Origin: Moheibacter lacus | Lineage (GTDB): Bacteria; Bacteroidota; Bacteroidia; Flavobacteriales; Weeksellaceae | Assembly: GCF_014042165.1 (NCBI RefSeq) | Contig: NZ_JACDZE010000002.1 | Coordinates: 124,001 to 188,000 of the forward strand | DNA length: 64,000 bases | Direction of reading: 5' to 3' | Shown here: piece by piece, positions 42,573 to 52,654 of the stretch | Layout: each line of letters opens with the position of its first letter | Position numbering within the stretch: position 1 is the stretch's first letter | Position numbers and translations under genes: made by a program | The notes under the pieces: model-generated | Database searches by the model: none | Seen by the model: only the letters and a program-made list of their open reading frames with translations | Told to the model about the DNA's origin: nothing

Positions 42573-43420
42573 AACTTTCCGAACTGAAAAATATATACCA
42601 AAACGAACTTCAATCGATTTATTCGAATGCTGAAATCGAAAGAATTTTCTATTGGACTGCTGAAAAAATTTTGAACAAACCCGAACATATTTTGCGATTG
42701 GCTTTGGATGAAGAATGGCGGGAATTTGAAGAATTAAAAAATCAATTTTTATTCAAATTAGTGCTGTTAAAAGAACATAAACCCATTCAATACATTTTGG
42801 GCGAAACCGAATTTTACGGAATGAAATTTTTCGTCAATGAAAATGTATTGATTCCACGACCTGAAACGGAAGAATTGGTAGAATGGATACTTTCTGATTT
42901 CCCCAATCATGAAAATCTAAAAGCCCTAGACATCGGCACCGGAAGCGGATGTATTCCGATTACACTGAAAAAAAATCGACCTGATTGGAAAATTGCTGCT
43001 TTGGATTTTTCAGAAAAGGCAATTGAAACAGCTAAAAATAATGCCAAATTCCACCAAACCGAAATTGAGTTCATTCAAAATGATTTTTTAAAGATGAATT
43101 TCAATTCGCTCGAAAAATTGGATCTGATCATCAGCAATCCGCCGTACATCGGTGAAACCGAAAAGAACGAAATGGATGAAAATGTGGTGAAATTTGAACC
43201 ACATTCTGCCCTATTTGTACCCGATGAAAATCCCTTGATTTTTTATGAAAAAATCGTTGAATTCGCGAAGCAAAAATTAAAACCCAACGGAAAAATTTTT
43301 GTGGAAATCAATCAGAATTTAGCCCGTGAAACAAAAGAATTATTTCAAAATAATTTCGAAAACACGGAACTAAAAAAAGATATTTCGGAAAATTTCCGGA
43401 TGATTAAAGCTTTTAATTAA
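42569..43420 (+). CDS. prmC: Peptide chain release factor N5-glutamine methyltransferase
   Basis: 283 residues. After a helical N-terminal domain with the LLKEHKPIQYILGETEFYG block come FFVNENVLIPRPETEELVEWI, the SAM-binding ALDIGTGSGCIPI, and the catalytic NPPYI in DLIISNPPYIGE. It methylates the Gln of the GGQ motif in RF1 and RF2. It overlaps a small membrane protein gene by four bases and is followed by a secreted NTF2-like gene after 8 bases. Confidence 0.95.
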   Translation: MKLSELKNIYQNELQSIYSNAEIERIFYWTAEKILNKPEHILRLALDEEWREFEELKNQFLFKLVLLKEHKPIQYILGETEFYGMKFFVNENVLIPRPETEELVEWILSDFPNHENLKALDIGTGSGCIPITLKKNRPDWKIAALDFSEKAIETAKNNAKFHQTEIEFIQNDFLKMNFNSLEKLDLIISNPPYIGETEKNEMDENVVKFEPHSALFVPDENPLIFYEKIVEFAKQKLKPNGKIFVEINQNLARETKELFQNNFENTELKKDISENFRMIKAFN

Positions 43421-43428
43421 AACTTGAT

Positions 43429-43893
43429 ATGAATAAACTTAAATCATTGATAATTATTTTATTAACCAATTCATTAGTTTTAGCACAAGAGATTCATCAA
43501 ACCAATCCCAATGCGGCTCCTTCCATAGTTTGGGCGATGAGCAGTGAGCTGGACGATGCCTTGCTGGAAAAGGACACGGCAAGTCTTCGAAAATTACTTC
43601 ATAAAGATTTAATTTTGGGACATTCCAATGGTTGGTGGGAAACAAAGGTTTCTTTGCTCAAAAATCTTCCCACCCAGAAAATTCGTTATCAGGAATTTCG
43701 AACAGTCGGTGAGCCTGAAATTCACCATGCTTCTGAAAATTTAAAAACCATTACACGAAAACTAACGGCAATTGGAGAATTGGATGATTATGATTTTGAG
43801 GTGGATTTAAAAATCATAGAAATTTGGATTTACGAAAACGAAAGATGGCAACTTCTCGCCCGTCAAAGTGTAGAAGTCGAATTTGATGAATAA
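43429..43893 (+). CDS. Secreted NTF2-like (DUF4440) protein
   Basis: 154 residues with a signal peptide (LIIILLTNSLVLAQ). The mature sequence reads MSSELDDALLEKDTASLRKLLHKDLILGHSNG, then IRYQEF and IWIYENERWQLLARQS, the usual DUF4440 order of helices and strands. The activity is unknown. It follows prmC after 8 bases and precedes a lipocalin-like secreted gene. Confidence 0.82.
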   Translation: MNKLKSLIIILLTNSLVLAQEIHQTNPNAAPSIVWAMSSELDDALLEKDTASLRKLLHKDLILGHSNGWWETKVSLLKNLPTQKIRYQEFRTVGEPEIHHASENLKTITRKLTAIGELDDYDFEVDLKIIEIWIYENERWQLLARQSVEVEFDE

Positions 43894-43910
43894 TTGATTA
43901 CATTTGGTTT

Positions 43911-44630
43911 ATGGTAAAACTTTTCATTTTCTTATTCCCCATATTCACACTGGCACAAACGACAAGTGTGGAGGATTTTCTGACCGCTGACACTTGGAAC
44001 ATCGCGTACAATATTTCTCCGGAAGGTGAAAGAGTAGATGAAGAAAGTCAGGAGAAAATCCGTTCCAATTGGGTAAAATTCCTAAAAGACGGTACTTATG
44101 AAACACCCTCCGGAATCAGCGGAAAAACGATAGGGAAATGGACTTTTAATCCGGGAACCCAAGCGATTCATTTTAACGAAAACGGTTCAAAATACCGCGC
44201 AATCGTAGATGAAATTAGCGATATCAGTTTGGTACTTCATTATGTGGACAATGGCGGATTTAAATTGGGCTTGATCCATTATGTCCACATTCCCAAAACC
44301 AAATCCAACGAAGAAACGACGCTTTTATTGACTTCCGGAAAATGGAATGTAATTTTGAAAAGATATGATGCGATGGAAGACAGAACGCCTGAGGAAAATG
44401 TAGAAAATACTTGGTATGAATTCAATCCTGAAGGAACCTATCAAAAATCGGAAGTAATAGGAGAAGAAATCGTTACATCAGAAGGAACTTGGTTCATGGA
44501 TGAGAAATTCCAATTGAATTTAGATGCTGGAGAGAATACGATTTATTCAGTTGTTGGAGATAAATCCAAATTGATTTTGACTACGATTTCCGGCGGATAC
44601 AACACCATCGAAATGCGAAAAGCAAAATGA
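43911..44630 (+). CDS. Secreted protein with two lipocalin-like repeats
   Basis: 239 residues with a signal peptide (FIFLFPIFTLAQ). The mature part consists of two related halves: DTWNIAYNISPEGERVDEESQ...NWVKFLKDGTYETPS...GKWTFN and SGKWNVILKRYDAMEDRTPEE...TWYEFNPEGTYQKSE...GTWFMD, each like a lipocalin-like or DUF4923-type beta domain. The function is unknown. Its stop lies directly beside the stop of the ZIP gene on the other strand. Confidence 0.72.
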   Translation: MVKLFIFLFPIFTLAQTTSVEDFLTADTWNIAYNISPEGERVDEESQEKIRSNWVKFLKDGTYETPSGISGKTIGKWTFNPGTQAIHFNENGSKYRAIVDEISDISLVLHYVDNGGFKLGLIHYVHIPKTKSNEETTLLLTSGKWNVILKRYDAMEDRTPEENVENTWYEFNPEGTYQKSEVIGEEIVTSEGTWFMDEKFQLNLDAGENTIYSVVGDKSKLILTTISGGYNTIEMRKAK

Positions 44631-45314
44631 TCAATGCTGATGTCCGGAAATAGTCAGATAAGCTACCACAAAACCTAAAAGTACTGTCAAAACTTTTTGC
44701 GTTTTGAATTTATGGCTATCCGTACTCTCAAATAAAATCACGGTTGCGATGTGAATGAAAATTCCCGCTACAAAAGCAGAGGCTTCCACATGATAATCTG
44801 CCAAAACCGTTTCGCCAAAAACCACTCCCAAAGGCCCTGCTAATGCAAAGACAAACATAAACAATAACTGATAGATTTTTTTGATTTTCATTTGAGAGAC
44901 CGCACCGTAAAGCACCATGGCTACAGGGATGTTATGAATGAATATGGCCCAAAGCAAATTATGACTATGCTGGTGCATGATGGGCATTCCTTCAAAAAAA
45001 GAATGTAAAAACAACCCGATGAAAATACTGATAGGAAAAGTTTTATTATGGTTCAAATGAACATGTCCGTGCTCTGCTCCTTTACTCAAAGACTCTACGA
45101 TCATCTGGAAAAACAAGCCGCCTAATACATACAAACCAATGCTATGATCATGTACTTCATAAACCGTTGGGAAAATTTCCAAAACCGCCGTTGCAAGAAA
45201 AAAAGCGCCACTGAAAATCAATAAGAACTTACTGAGACTTTTATTTTTAACAAACAATTGCCCCAATAAACTTCCCAATCCTACGGATAGAAATAAAATT
45301 AAAATTTCAAACAT
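44631..45314 (-). CDS. ZIP family metal transporter
   Basis: 227 residues with about eight membrane helices. The metal path residues are visible in helices 4 and 5: LHSFFEGMPIMHQH and FIHNIPVAMVLYG, close to the ZIP consensus HN and HxxxE. A His-rich loop (EHGHVHLNHNK) lies between helices 3 and 4. ZIP proteins carry zinc, iron or manganese into the cytoplasm. The metal is not known. A TACTTTTG promoter box ends five bases before the ATG. Confidence 0.88.
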   Translation of the reverse strand: MFEILILFLSVGLGSLLGQLFVKNKSLSKFLLIFSGAFFLATAVLEIFPTVYEVHDHSIGLYVLGGLFFQMIVESLSKGAEHGHVHLNHNKTFPISIFIGLFLHSFFEGMPIMHQHSHNLLWAIFIHNIPVAMVLYGAVSQMKIKKIYQLLFMFVFALAGPLGVVFGETVLADYHVEASAFVAGIFIHIATVILFESTDSHKFKTQKVLTVLLGFVVAYLTISGHQH

Positions 45315-45319
45315 CGGTG

Positions 45320-45327
45320 CAAAAGTA
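45320..45327 (-). promoter_or_regulatory. -7 box of the ZIP gene (TACTTTTG)
   Basis: On the minus strand TACTTTTG matches TAnnTTTG; the ATG (45314) follows after five bases, so the message would be leaderless. Confidence 0.6.
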
Positions 45328-45397
45328 AATCAATTCGTTAAAAAATTTATCAAAGTAAATATTATTATTATTTTCGTAGCATTAACATACATAAAAC

Positions 45398-48300
45398 ATG
45401 AGAATAAGTTTATTTTTATTACTAACTAGTTTCTCCTATTTTCTATTTTCTCAATCCATCGATGTTAACCCCACAGCTGCTCCTGAAAGTAATCTCACAG
45501 CAGAGGAATTGACTTTTCAAGTATTGATCGACGGTGGAGATTGTGCGGAAATTGATAATTTTCAATTGACTGATAATTTCGATGACGAACCATATCCTAG
45601 CCCCGATAGAAGTTGGGGATATTTTGAAAGAGGAAGTTCTGATTTTCCATTTGAGTCAGGAATAGTATTGACTTCTGGTTTTGCTCGAAGAACGGAGGGG
45701 CCAGATAATGGCATTCAATCAGACGGTGAAACTGATTGGGATGGTGATGATGATGCAGATGAACTTGCCAATACTTCAACTTTTAATGCCACTATTTTTG
45801 AGTTTGATTTTGTACCTTTTGGAAATGAGATTTCCTTCAATTATATTTTTGCTTCTGAAGAATACCCAGGATATACATGTTCTCAATATAATGATGTATT
45901 TGGGTTCATCATTAGTGGTCCCGGAATCGTAAATGATCCTGGGTTAAGTGGAAAAAACATTGCGCTTTTACCAAACGATGATTTTGTTACTATAAACAAT
46001 GTTAATAGAACTGACATAATACCAAACCCGATTTATGGAACATGTGGGAGTTCTGAATACTTTGTCGATGGTCCATTTCCTTATATTGAGCACGGTGGAA
46101 GAACAGTCCCATTAACAGCTTATTCTGAAGTTCAACCAGGTGAAACATACCATATTAGATTATTGGTTGCAGATGCTTATGACTATTCCTATGATTCCGC
46201 CGTATTCCTCGAAGCGGGTTCATTTAATTTAGGGGGAACTTTAGTCGATCCTTCCGGTGCTACGATTGGTGAAAGCCAGATTTTATGTGATATTGAAGAA
46301 TATCCGATGACTGTAAATTTAGATGTTCCATCTGCAACTTATCAATGGAAATTGAACGGTATAGATATACCGGGAGAGACTTCAAATACCTATACTGCAA
46401 CAGAATCAGGCATCTATTCTGTACTTATATTTGCTGGAGATTGCGAATCCGAACCTTTCGTAGATTTGACGTTCAGCACCACGCCTACGCTATTGGTTTC
46501 TCCTCTTGAAAAATTTATCTGTACAGAAGATGGTGTCCATGAATTTAATCTATCCGATTACGACATAGAAATCGCTGATTTGATTAATGATTTCACCTAT
46601 TATGCTAGTTTTACGGGAGCTGATACTGAGGAAGAACTTCCTATTCCAGATTTAATTGAAGTAGAAACTACAGATGGCATCGTAACGGTTTATGTTCGTG
46701 TTGAAAATCCGGATGGGTGTTATAGTATTGCTGAAATCAAACTGGAAGTAGGACAAGAACCTGAAACCACACCTTTTGAATATCCTGAATGTGATGAGGA
46801 TGGAGATGGTTTTGCAGTGTTTGACCTCAATGCAGAGGTTGAAAATTTAATCGTTTCAGATCCTGCTGGTTTGAACTACGAATTTTTTACAGATGCAGCA
46901 ATGACGGAATTGATCGCAGATCCAGCCAATTTCACCAATACCATCGTGAATACCCAAATTATTTATGTAAGGATTTTCAATCCAACTTTGGGAGCAAAAG
47001 ATTGTCCAACTTCTGAAGAAATGACATTGATCGTGGAAGAATTTCCATTGATCCAAGCAGACGAATGGTCGCTTTGTGACAACTTAAACGACAATTCGGA
47101 ATTTGTGGATTTAACCCAAAATGAAATCGTACAAACTGAAGGCCTCGTTGTAACTTATGCCTATTCAGAACAAGACGGAACCATGATTACAGATCCGGAA
47201 AATTATGAAATGACTACATCTCCAACCATCATCAATGTCATGGTTACCAATGAAACCGAAACTTGTCAAGCTTCAGAAACCATTACCCTTACTTTTGATT
47301 TGGCACCTGAATTGGTCACGGCCAATTTGGAACGATGCAGCAGTGATAATTTTGCTGAATTCTTCTTGCCTGAAGCCAACGAATTGGTCATCGAAGACAC
47401 AACCGATTTAATTTTTACGTATTATCTAACAGAAGCTGAAGCCATCCTTGGAGATGACGCCAATGCTCTTCCAGAAAATTTCACCAACACTATTCCTGAC
47501 CAATCTGTATTTGTCCGGGTTGTAAATTTAAATGGTTGTTTCAATGTTGTCGAAGTAATTTTGGATGTCAATAACGGTCCTGCAACCGCCCCACTGAACT
47601 ATCCGATTTGTGATGACAACGGAGATGGAATTGCCGAATTCAATTTGGAAACCGAAGCACCCAATCTTTTGACCGGTGCGCTTGGAACTATCGAAATCAA
47701 TTATTTCCTCGATGAAGCCATGACCACACCGATTCCAAATCCGGCAACATTTGAAAATACTTCCAACCCACAGATTGTTTATATTTCCTTTTTTGACCCA
47801 ACACTTGGCGCGGAAGCTTGTACAACCGTGGAAGAATTGACCCTTGTCGTAGAAGAATTTCCAGCTTTACAACCGAACGTTTGGACAGTTTGTGACAATG
47901 AAAATGACGGTTCAGAAATTATCGATTTGACAACAAACAATATCGTTCTCACGGAAGGATTGGTTGTTTCTTATGAATATTCAGAACAAGATGGAACGGC
48001 AATTGCAGATCCAATGAACTATGAAGTTACGGCTTCACCAGCCATCATCAATGTTTTGGTTCGAAATCAAGCTGAAACCTGTGAAGCAACCGAGACCATC
48101 ACTATCCAATTCCTTGAAGCACCAACAGCTGTTGACGATATTTTACCATTGGTTTATTGTAGTCTAAATGAATATGCCGAATATAATTTAACAGACTTGA
48201 ACGAATTTTTAGTTACAACCGGAACAGCAGGTTTGACATTTAGTTATCATTTAACTTTGGGAGATGCCCGAAATGATGTGGGTGCATTACCTGAAAATTA

Positions 48301-49408
48301 CACCAATACTTCCCCCGATCAAATCATTTTTGTACGAATTGAAAATGCAAACGGATGTTTTGATATTGGACAAATTTTATTGGAAACCGAATTGGTGCAT
48401 AATCAATTAACTGACAGCTTGATGGTTTGTGATGATCCTTATGAAATCAGTGATGGGATTGCCACATTTGATTTGACGGTTCGTCATGAAGATGTGGAAA
48501 ATTCATTGGGAGGTGACAATTACACTGTCCGATATTATTTATCCTTGACAGATGCATTGTCGGACCTAAACATGATTCCAGATCCAACGCAATTCCAAAA
48601 CACAACTTCTCCTCAAACCATTTTTGCAGTGGCAAGTGATGGAATGAATGGTTGTGCAGGCGTAGTTGATTTCCCTATCGAAGTCCTCTCCGTTCCAGAA
48701 TTTGAATTGCCGGAATACCTCGCTTTCTGTAATTATGATGAGAAATCTTACGAATTCCTACCTTCTTTCACTTCCTATACTTGGTTGGATGCAGAAGGAA
48801 ACGTCATCAGCAACCAAAATACAGTGGATTTTGACCAAGAAGGAATGTATACCCTTGAAGTTACCGGAACCGAAAATGATTGTCCAGCACGTCGCGACAT
48901 CGAAATCATATTTGACAATCAACCGACGATTTTGGATGTAGAAGTAGACGGCGAAACCGTAACCATTTCGGCAACAGGTGGACTCCCTCCTTACCAATAC
49001 AGCATCAACAACGGACTGACTTGGTCTGACCATTACATCATGCACAACGTTCCGGGCGGAATTTATGATTTGATCGTGAAAAGCAAGTATGGTTGCATTT
49101 CCACGGCCAAAACCTTTGGTGTTTTGGGAGTTCCAAATCTGATCACACCGAACGGAGACGGGAAAAACGACTATTGGGAAATCAGAGGTTTGGAAGCTTA
49201 TCCAGATGCGCATATCAAGATTTTTGACCGATACGGTAAAATTTTCGTAGACCGAACGCTTACTGTAGATTTCAGATGGGATGGGAAATACAAAGGCGAG
49301 CCGATTCCATCAGGTGATTATTGGTACATCATCACTATAGAAGAAGGAACTCGATCAGTTACAGGGCATGTCTCGGTTCGGAATCGATTTTTGAAGGATA
49401 ATTATTAA
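45398..49408 (+). CDS. Giant secreted protein: choice-of-anchor L domain, repeats, T9SS type B (gliding) sorting domain
   Basis: 1336 residues. A signal peptide (LFLLLTSFSYFLFSQ) is followed by a choice-of-anchor L domain (LTAEELTFQVLIDGGDCAEI, VFGFIISGPG; about 25-280), an immunoglobulin-like segment (ATYQWKLNGIDIPG), and at least eight beta modules of 85-95 residues with one or two Cys each. A three-module block that begins CDEDGDGFAVFDLN near residue 463 recurs as CDDNGDGIAEFNLE near 736. The C-terminus (TPNGDGKNDYWEIRGLEAYP ... GDYWYIITIEEG) is the gliding-motility-associated domain used for T9SS export. It is probably a surface adhesin. Confidence 0.92.
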   Translation: MRISLFLLLTSFSYFLFSQSIDVNPTAAPESNLTAEELTFQVLIDGGDCAEIDNFQLTDNFDDEPYPSPDRSWGYFERGSSDFPFESGIVLTSGFARRTEGPDNGIQSDGETDWDGDDDADELANTSTFNATIFEFDFVPFGNEISFNYIFASEEYPGYTCSQYNDVFGFIISGPGIVNDPGLSGKNIALLPNDDFVTINNVNRTDIIPNPIYGTCGSSEYFVDGPFPYIEHGGRTVPLTAYSEVQPGETYHIRLLVADAYDYSYDSAVFLEAGSFNLGGTLVDPSGATIGESQILCDIEEYPMTVNLDVPSATYQWKLNGIDIPGETSNTYTATESGIYSVLIFAGDCESEPFVDLTFSTTPTLLVSPLEKFICTEDGVHEFNLSDYDIEIADLINDFTYYASFTGADTEEELPIPDLIEVETTDGIVTVYVRVENPDGCYSIAEIKLEVGQEPETTPFEYPECDEDGDGFAVFDLNAEVENLIVSDPAGLNYEFFTDAAMTELIADPANFTNTIVNTQIIYVRIFNPTLGAKDCPTSEEMTLIVEEFPLIQADEWSLCDNLNDNSEFVDLTQNEIVQTEGLVVTYAYSEQDGTMITDPENYEMTTSPTIINVMVTNETETCQASETITLTFDLAPELVTANLERCSSDNFAEFFLPEANELVIEDTTDLIFTYYLTEAEAILGDDANALPENFTNTIPDQSVFVRVVNLNGCFNVVEVILDVNNGPATAPLNYPICDDNGDGIAEFNLETEAPNLLTGALGTIEINYFLDEAMTTPIPNPATFENTSNPQIVYISFFDPTLGAEACTTVEELTLVVEEFPALQPNVWTVCDNENDGSEIIDLTTNNIVLTEGLVVSYEYSEQDGTAIADPMNYEVTASPAIINVLVRNQAETCEATETITIQFLEAPTAVDDILPLVYCSLNEYAEYNLTDLNEFLVTTGTAGLTFSYHLTLGDARNDVGALPENYTNTSPDQIIFVRIENANGCFDIGQILLETELVHNQLTDSLMVCDDPYEISDGIATFDLTVRHEDVENSLGGDNYTVRYYLSLTDALSDLNMIPDPTQFQNTTSPQTIFAVASDGMNGCAGVVDFPIEVLSVPEFELPEYLAFCNYDEKSYEFLPSFTSYTWLDAEGNVISNQNTVDFDQEGMYTLEVTGTENDCPARRDIEIIFDNQPTILDVEVDGETVTISATGGLPPYQYSINNGLTWSDHYIMHNVPGGIYDLIVKSKYGCISTAKTFGVLGVPNLITPNGDGKNDYWEIRGLEAYPDAHIKIFDRYGKIFVDRTLTVDFRWDGKYKGEPIPSGDYWYIITIEEGTRSVTGHVSVRNRFLKDNY

Positions 49409-49459
49409 GGAAACCTCAGGATATTTTCAGATATGACTTTTCTAATTTAAATTAGCAAA

Positions 49460-51565
49460 ATGGCTGGAAATATCCTGAAAACTCCGATTGATTACCTAAA
49501 TGGCGTTGGCCCTGAACGTGCAAAAATCCTGCAGTCAGAATTGGGGATTTACCGATTTGAAGATCTATTGAATCATTTCCCATTTCGGTACATAGACAGA
49601 TCTAAATATTTTAAAATCAACGAAATACTACCGACTTCCGCTGAAATCCAAATTATTGGAAAAATCAAATCCCGTCAAGAAATTGGCCAACAACGTGGAA
49701 AAAGATTGGTCGCCATTTTTCAAGATGAAACCGGCGAAATAGAATTGGTTTGGTTTCGCTTTACCAAATGGCTGAAAGAAACCATACAAAATGCAGTTGG
49801 AAAACCAGTTGTGATTTATGGAAAACCCAATGAATTTAACCGTAAATATTCCATCGTCCATCCCGAATTAGAAACACTGGAGAACCATAAATCCTCTCCT
49901 CTAAGCTTATTTCCTGTTTATTCGAGCACAGAAAAGCTTCAAAAAAAAGGAATTACTAACCGGGTGATGCAAAAACTGCAACTTCAACTATTTCAGGAAG
50001 TTCAAAGGTTAGAAGAAAATTTATCAGATGAAATCATTCAAAAGTTCAGATTCCCTAAACGATTGGATGCCTATCGGCAAATTCATTTTCCGAAAAATTT
50101 AGAAGAATTAAAACAAGCAGAAAACCGCTTGAAATTTGAAGAATTCTTTTTTCTTCAATTGGGATTATTGGTCAAAAAATTGAACCATCAACAGAAGTTT
50201 AAAAGTTTTGAATTTGATTCTATTGGAGATCATTTTAATGAATTCTATTCCAATTACTTACCTTTTGAATTGACCAATGCGCAAAAAAGAGTCGTCAAAG
50301 AAATTCGGGCTGATTTGGCGCGTCCCGTTCAGATGAATCGACTGTTACAAGGAGATGTGGGAAGCGGAAAAACCATGGTAGCGCTACTTTCGGCGTTAAT
50401 CGCCATAGACAATGGTTATCAAGTTGCCTTTATGGCGCCGACTGAAATTCTCGCCCAGCAACATTATCAAGCTTTGGAAAATTATTTGGGGAAGATGGAT
50501 TTGAAAATCGGGATTTTATCCGGCTCGACCAAAACCAAAGAAAGAAGGGAAATTTTAGAAGATTTGGCCACAGGGAAATTGGAAATATTGGTCGGAACCC
50601 ATGCTTTACTGGAAGAAAAAGTCGTGTTTCAAAATTTGGGATTGACCCTCATCGACGAGCAACATAAATTTGGCGTAGCCCAGCGCGCTCAATTTCTGAA
50701 AAAAAATAAATTGCCTCCCCATGTTTTGGTGATGACCGCCACTCCTATTCCGCGTACTTTGGCGATGAGTTTGTACGGCGATTTGGATATTTCGGTTTTG
50801 GACGAATTGCCTCCGGGTAGAAAATCCATCCAAACGGTTCATAAAAAAGACAAAGACCGATTGGCATTGTTCAAATTTATGAAAGACGAAATCCAAAAAG
50901 GTCGACAGGTTTATGTCGTCTATCCTTTGATCGAAGAATCGGAAAAATTGGATTATAAAGATTTAATGGATGGCTTCGAGAGTATTTCTCGAGCTTTCCC
51001 TCTCCCCGACTTTGCTGTGAGTATTGTGCATGGAAAAATGAAACCGGCTGACAAAGACTTTGAAATGCAGCGATTTGTCAAAGGACAAACCCAAATTTTA
51101 GTCGCCACAACAGTAATTGAAGTGGGCGTCAATGTCCCAAATGCAAGTGTAATGGTAATCGAAAGTGCAGAAAAATTTGGATTATCACAACTGCATCAAT
51201 TGCGTGGAAGAGTTGGTCGTGGAGCGGAACAAAGTTATTGCATACTCATGACCAAAGATCAATTGAATGAAGATGCTTACCAACGCATTTCTACGATGGT
51301 GAGAACCAACGACGGATTTGAAGTAGCAGAAGTCGACATGCAATTACGTGGACCCGGAAATCTCATGGGAACCCAGCAAAGTGGTGTGCTCAATTTTAAA
51401 TTGGCCAATTTGACTAAAGACCAAAAAATGATGCATACGGCAAGGTTTACAGCTGAAGAATTGTTAAAAAATGATCCTCAACTTGAGAAAATTGAAAACC
51501 AAGCCATCAAAAATCATTTTCAGAAAAATTACAAAGAAACTTTGATTTGGAGTCGGATTGGATAA
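49460..51565 (+). CDS. recG: ATP-dependent DNA helicase RecG
   Basis: 701 residues. The N-terminal wedge domain with OB fold (IQIIGKIKSRQEIGQQRGKRL) binds branched DNA. The helicase core shows Walker A LLQGDVGSGKTMVALL, the DEQH box LIDEQHKFGV, MTATPIPRTLA, and motif VI QLHQLRGRVGRGAEQSYC. RecG reverses stalled forks and moves Holliday junctions. It starts 51 bases after the giant surface protein. Confidence 0.97.
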   Translation: MAGNILKTPIDYLNGVGPERAKILQSELGIYRFEDLLNHFPFRYIDRSKYFKINEILPTSAEIQIIGKIKSRQEIGQQRGKRLVAIFQDETGEIELVWFRFTKWLKETIQNAVGKPVVIYGKPNEFNRKYSIVHPELETLENHKSSPLSLFPVYSSTEKLQKKGITNRVMQKLQLQLFQEVQRLEENLSDEIIQKFRFPKRLDAYRQIHFPKNLEELKQAENRLKFEEFFFLQLGLLVKKLNHQQKFKSFEFDSIGDHFNEFYSNYLPFELTNAQKRVVKEIRADLARPVQMNRLLQGDVGSGKTMVALLSALIAIDNGYQVAFMAPTEILAQQHYQALENYLGKMDLKIGILSGSTKTKERREILEDLATGKLEILVGTHALLEEKVVFQNLGLTLIDEQHKFGVAQRAQFLKKNKLPPHVLVMTATPIPRTLAMSLYGDLDISVLDELPPGRKSIQTVHKKDKDRLALFKFMKDEIQKGRQVYVVYPLIEESEKLDYKDLMDGFESISRAFPLPDFAVSIVHGKMKPADKDFEMQRFVKGQTQILVATTVIEVGVNVPNASVMVIESAEKFGLSQLHQLRGRVGRGAEQSYCILMTKDQLNEDAYQRISTMVRTNDGFEVAEVDMQLRGPGNLMGTQQSGVLNFKLANLTKDQKMMHTARFTAEELLKNDPQLEKIENQAIKNHFQKNYKETLIWSRIG

Positions 51566-51597
51566 AAAAAATGCGTCAAAAATAAATCTTGACGCAT
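51563..51597 (-). terminator. Terminator of the small membrane protein gene; also near the recG end
   Basis: On the minus strand ATGCGTCAA and TTGACGCAT form a perfect 9-bp stem, followed by eight T. It serves the small gene at 51619-51789 and may stop recG transcripts from the other side. Confidence 0.75.
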
Positions 51598-51618
51598 CCT
51601 AGTTGGAAAACCAACTCA

Positions 51619-51804
<186 letters not shown>

Positions 51805-51945
51805 TTAATACTATCCTAAAGATACAACAATCATTCCACATGATAAAAGTCATGATTCAATTTATGGGAACTTATTTTTCTATTTCCTTATAAAATCCGG
51901 TTTTCATACATGTTTTTTTGAATCTGGATTGATTTTTAAATTGCT

Positions 51946-52398
51946 CTATTTTTGAAAATCGGGATGTCCTGTTTGCCATAAAATAAAAGCTGTTTTTCTG
52001 GCTTCTTCATGGAAATAGTCATCCAACTTGTTGGGCCCAAAGTGTCTGGAAGAGTAATCAACTGCCAAAAATATGGGATTATCAGAGCCAATGAAAGCCT
52101 GCATTTTTGCTGCATATTTTGCGGGTATATAGCTCGCAACACGAAGGTCGTTAAATCCTGTGGTAATGATTTGAGCAAGATATTTCACACCTTTTTTTGT
52201 TTTTTGGTAGGCGTCCATTTCCAAAAGCGCTTTGAATTCTTCTTCAATATCTTCTAACCAACGGTAAGGATCTTCAATGGTTACACCCCAAAGAGTTTCT
52301 TTATCATCTACAGTTATAGTTGTAGGATAAGCAAACTGAGCAATTCATAGATTACTCCAAAGGATCGAAATGATAAAAGTGAATTGGAATGTTTTCAT
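51946..52398 (-). pseudogene. Prolyl oligopeptidase (S9A) pseudogene with large internal deletion
   Basis: From an ATG at 52398 the frame reads a signal-peptide-like start (FQFTFIISILWSNL), a TGA stop at codon 18, then YPTTITVDDKETLWGVTIEDPYRWLED, the N-terminal S9A signature. It jumps in frame to YLAQIITTGFNDLRVASYIPAKYAAKMQAF and HFGPNKLDDYFHEEARKTAF, the end of the catalytic domain. The propeller and the Ser nucleophile region (about 550 residues) are missing. No active peptidase can be made. Confidence 0.8.
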
Positions 52399-52500
52399 GG
52401 CTTTTCGTTTTAGAGTTCATAATTTTTAATTTTAATTTTTAGTAGAGTAAAAAGTAAGGCTAATATTATTCAATATTCTGATATAAAACCACTTAGGCTC

Positions 52501-52535
52501 TGTATAAATATTCATCCTAATGGATAATTTATACA
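52501..52535. repeat. Imperfect palindrome (TGTATAAAT...ATTTATACA)
   Basis: The 35 bases read as TGTATAAAT-ATTCATCC and GGATA-ATTTATACA around a short TAAT centre. No gene lies here; it may be a protein-binding site or a remnant repeat. The region 52399-52574 holds nothing else clear. Confidence 0.4.
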
Positions 52536-52574
52536 AATTCTAACTTGGAATTACCCTATGCTTTTCGTTTTAAA

Positions 52575-52607
52575 TCAAAAAAACATCCCGGAAAGTTTTC
52601 CAGGATG
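52575..52607 (-). terminator. Terminator of the export operon
   Basis: On the minus strand CATCCTGGAAA and TTTCCGGGATG form a stem with G-U pairing, followed by seven T. It ends the TolC-HlyD-permease operon. Confidence 0.8.
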
Positions 52608-52654
52608 CCTCACAAACAAACTGTAGAAAAAATCTACAATTAAAAAATTCGGTA

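Noticed and set aside
52501-52535. Insertion-sequence end or second riboswitch
   Set aside because: It is a single AT-rich palindrome without a transposase, target duplication or known aptamer core.
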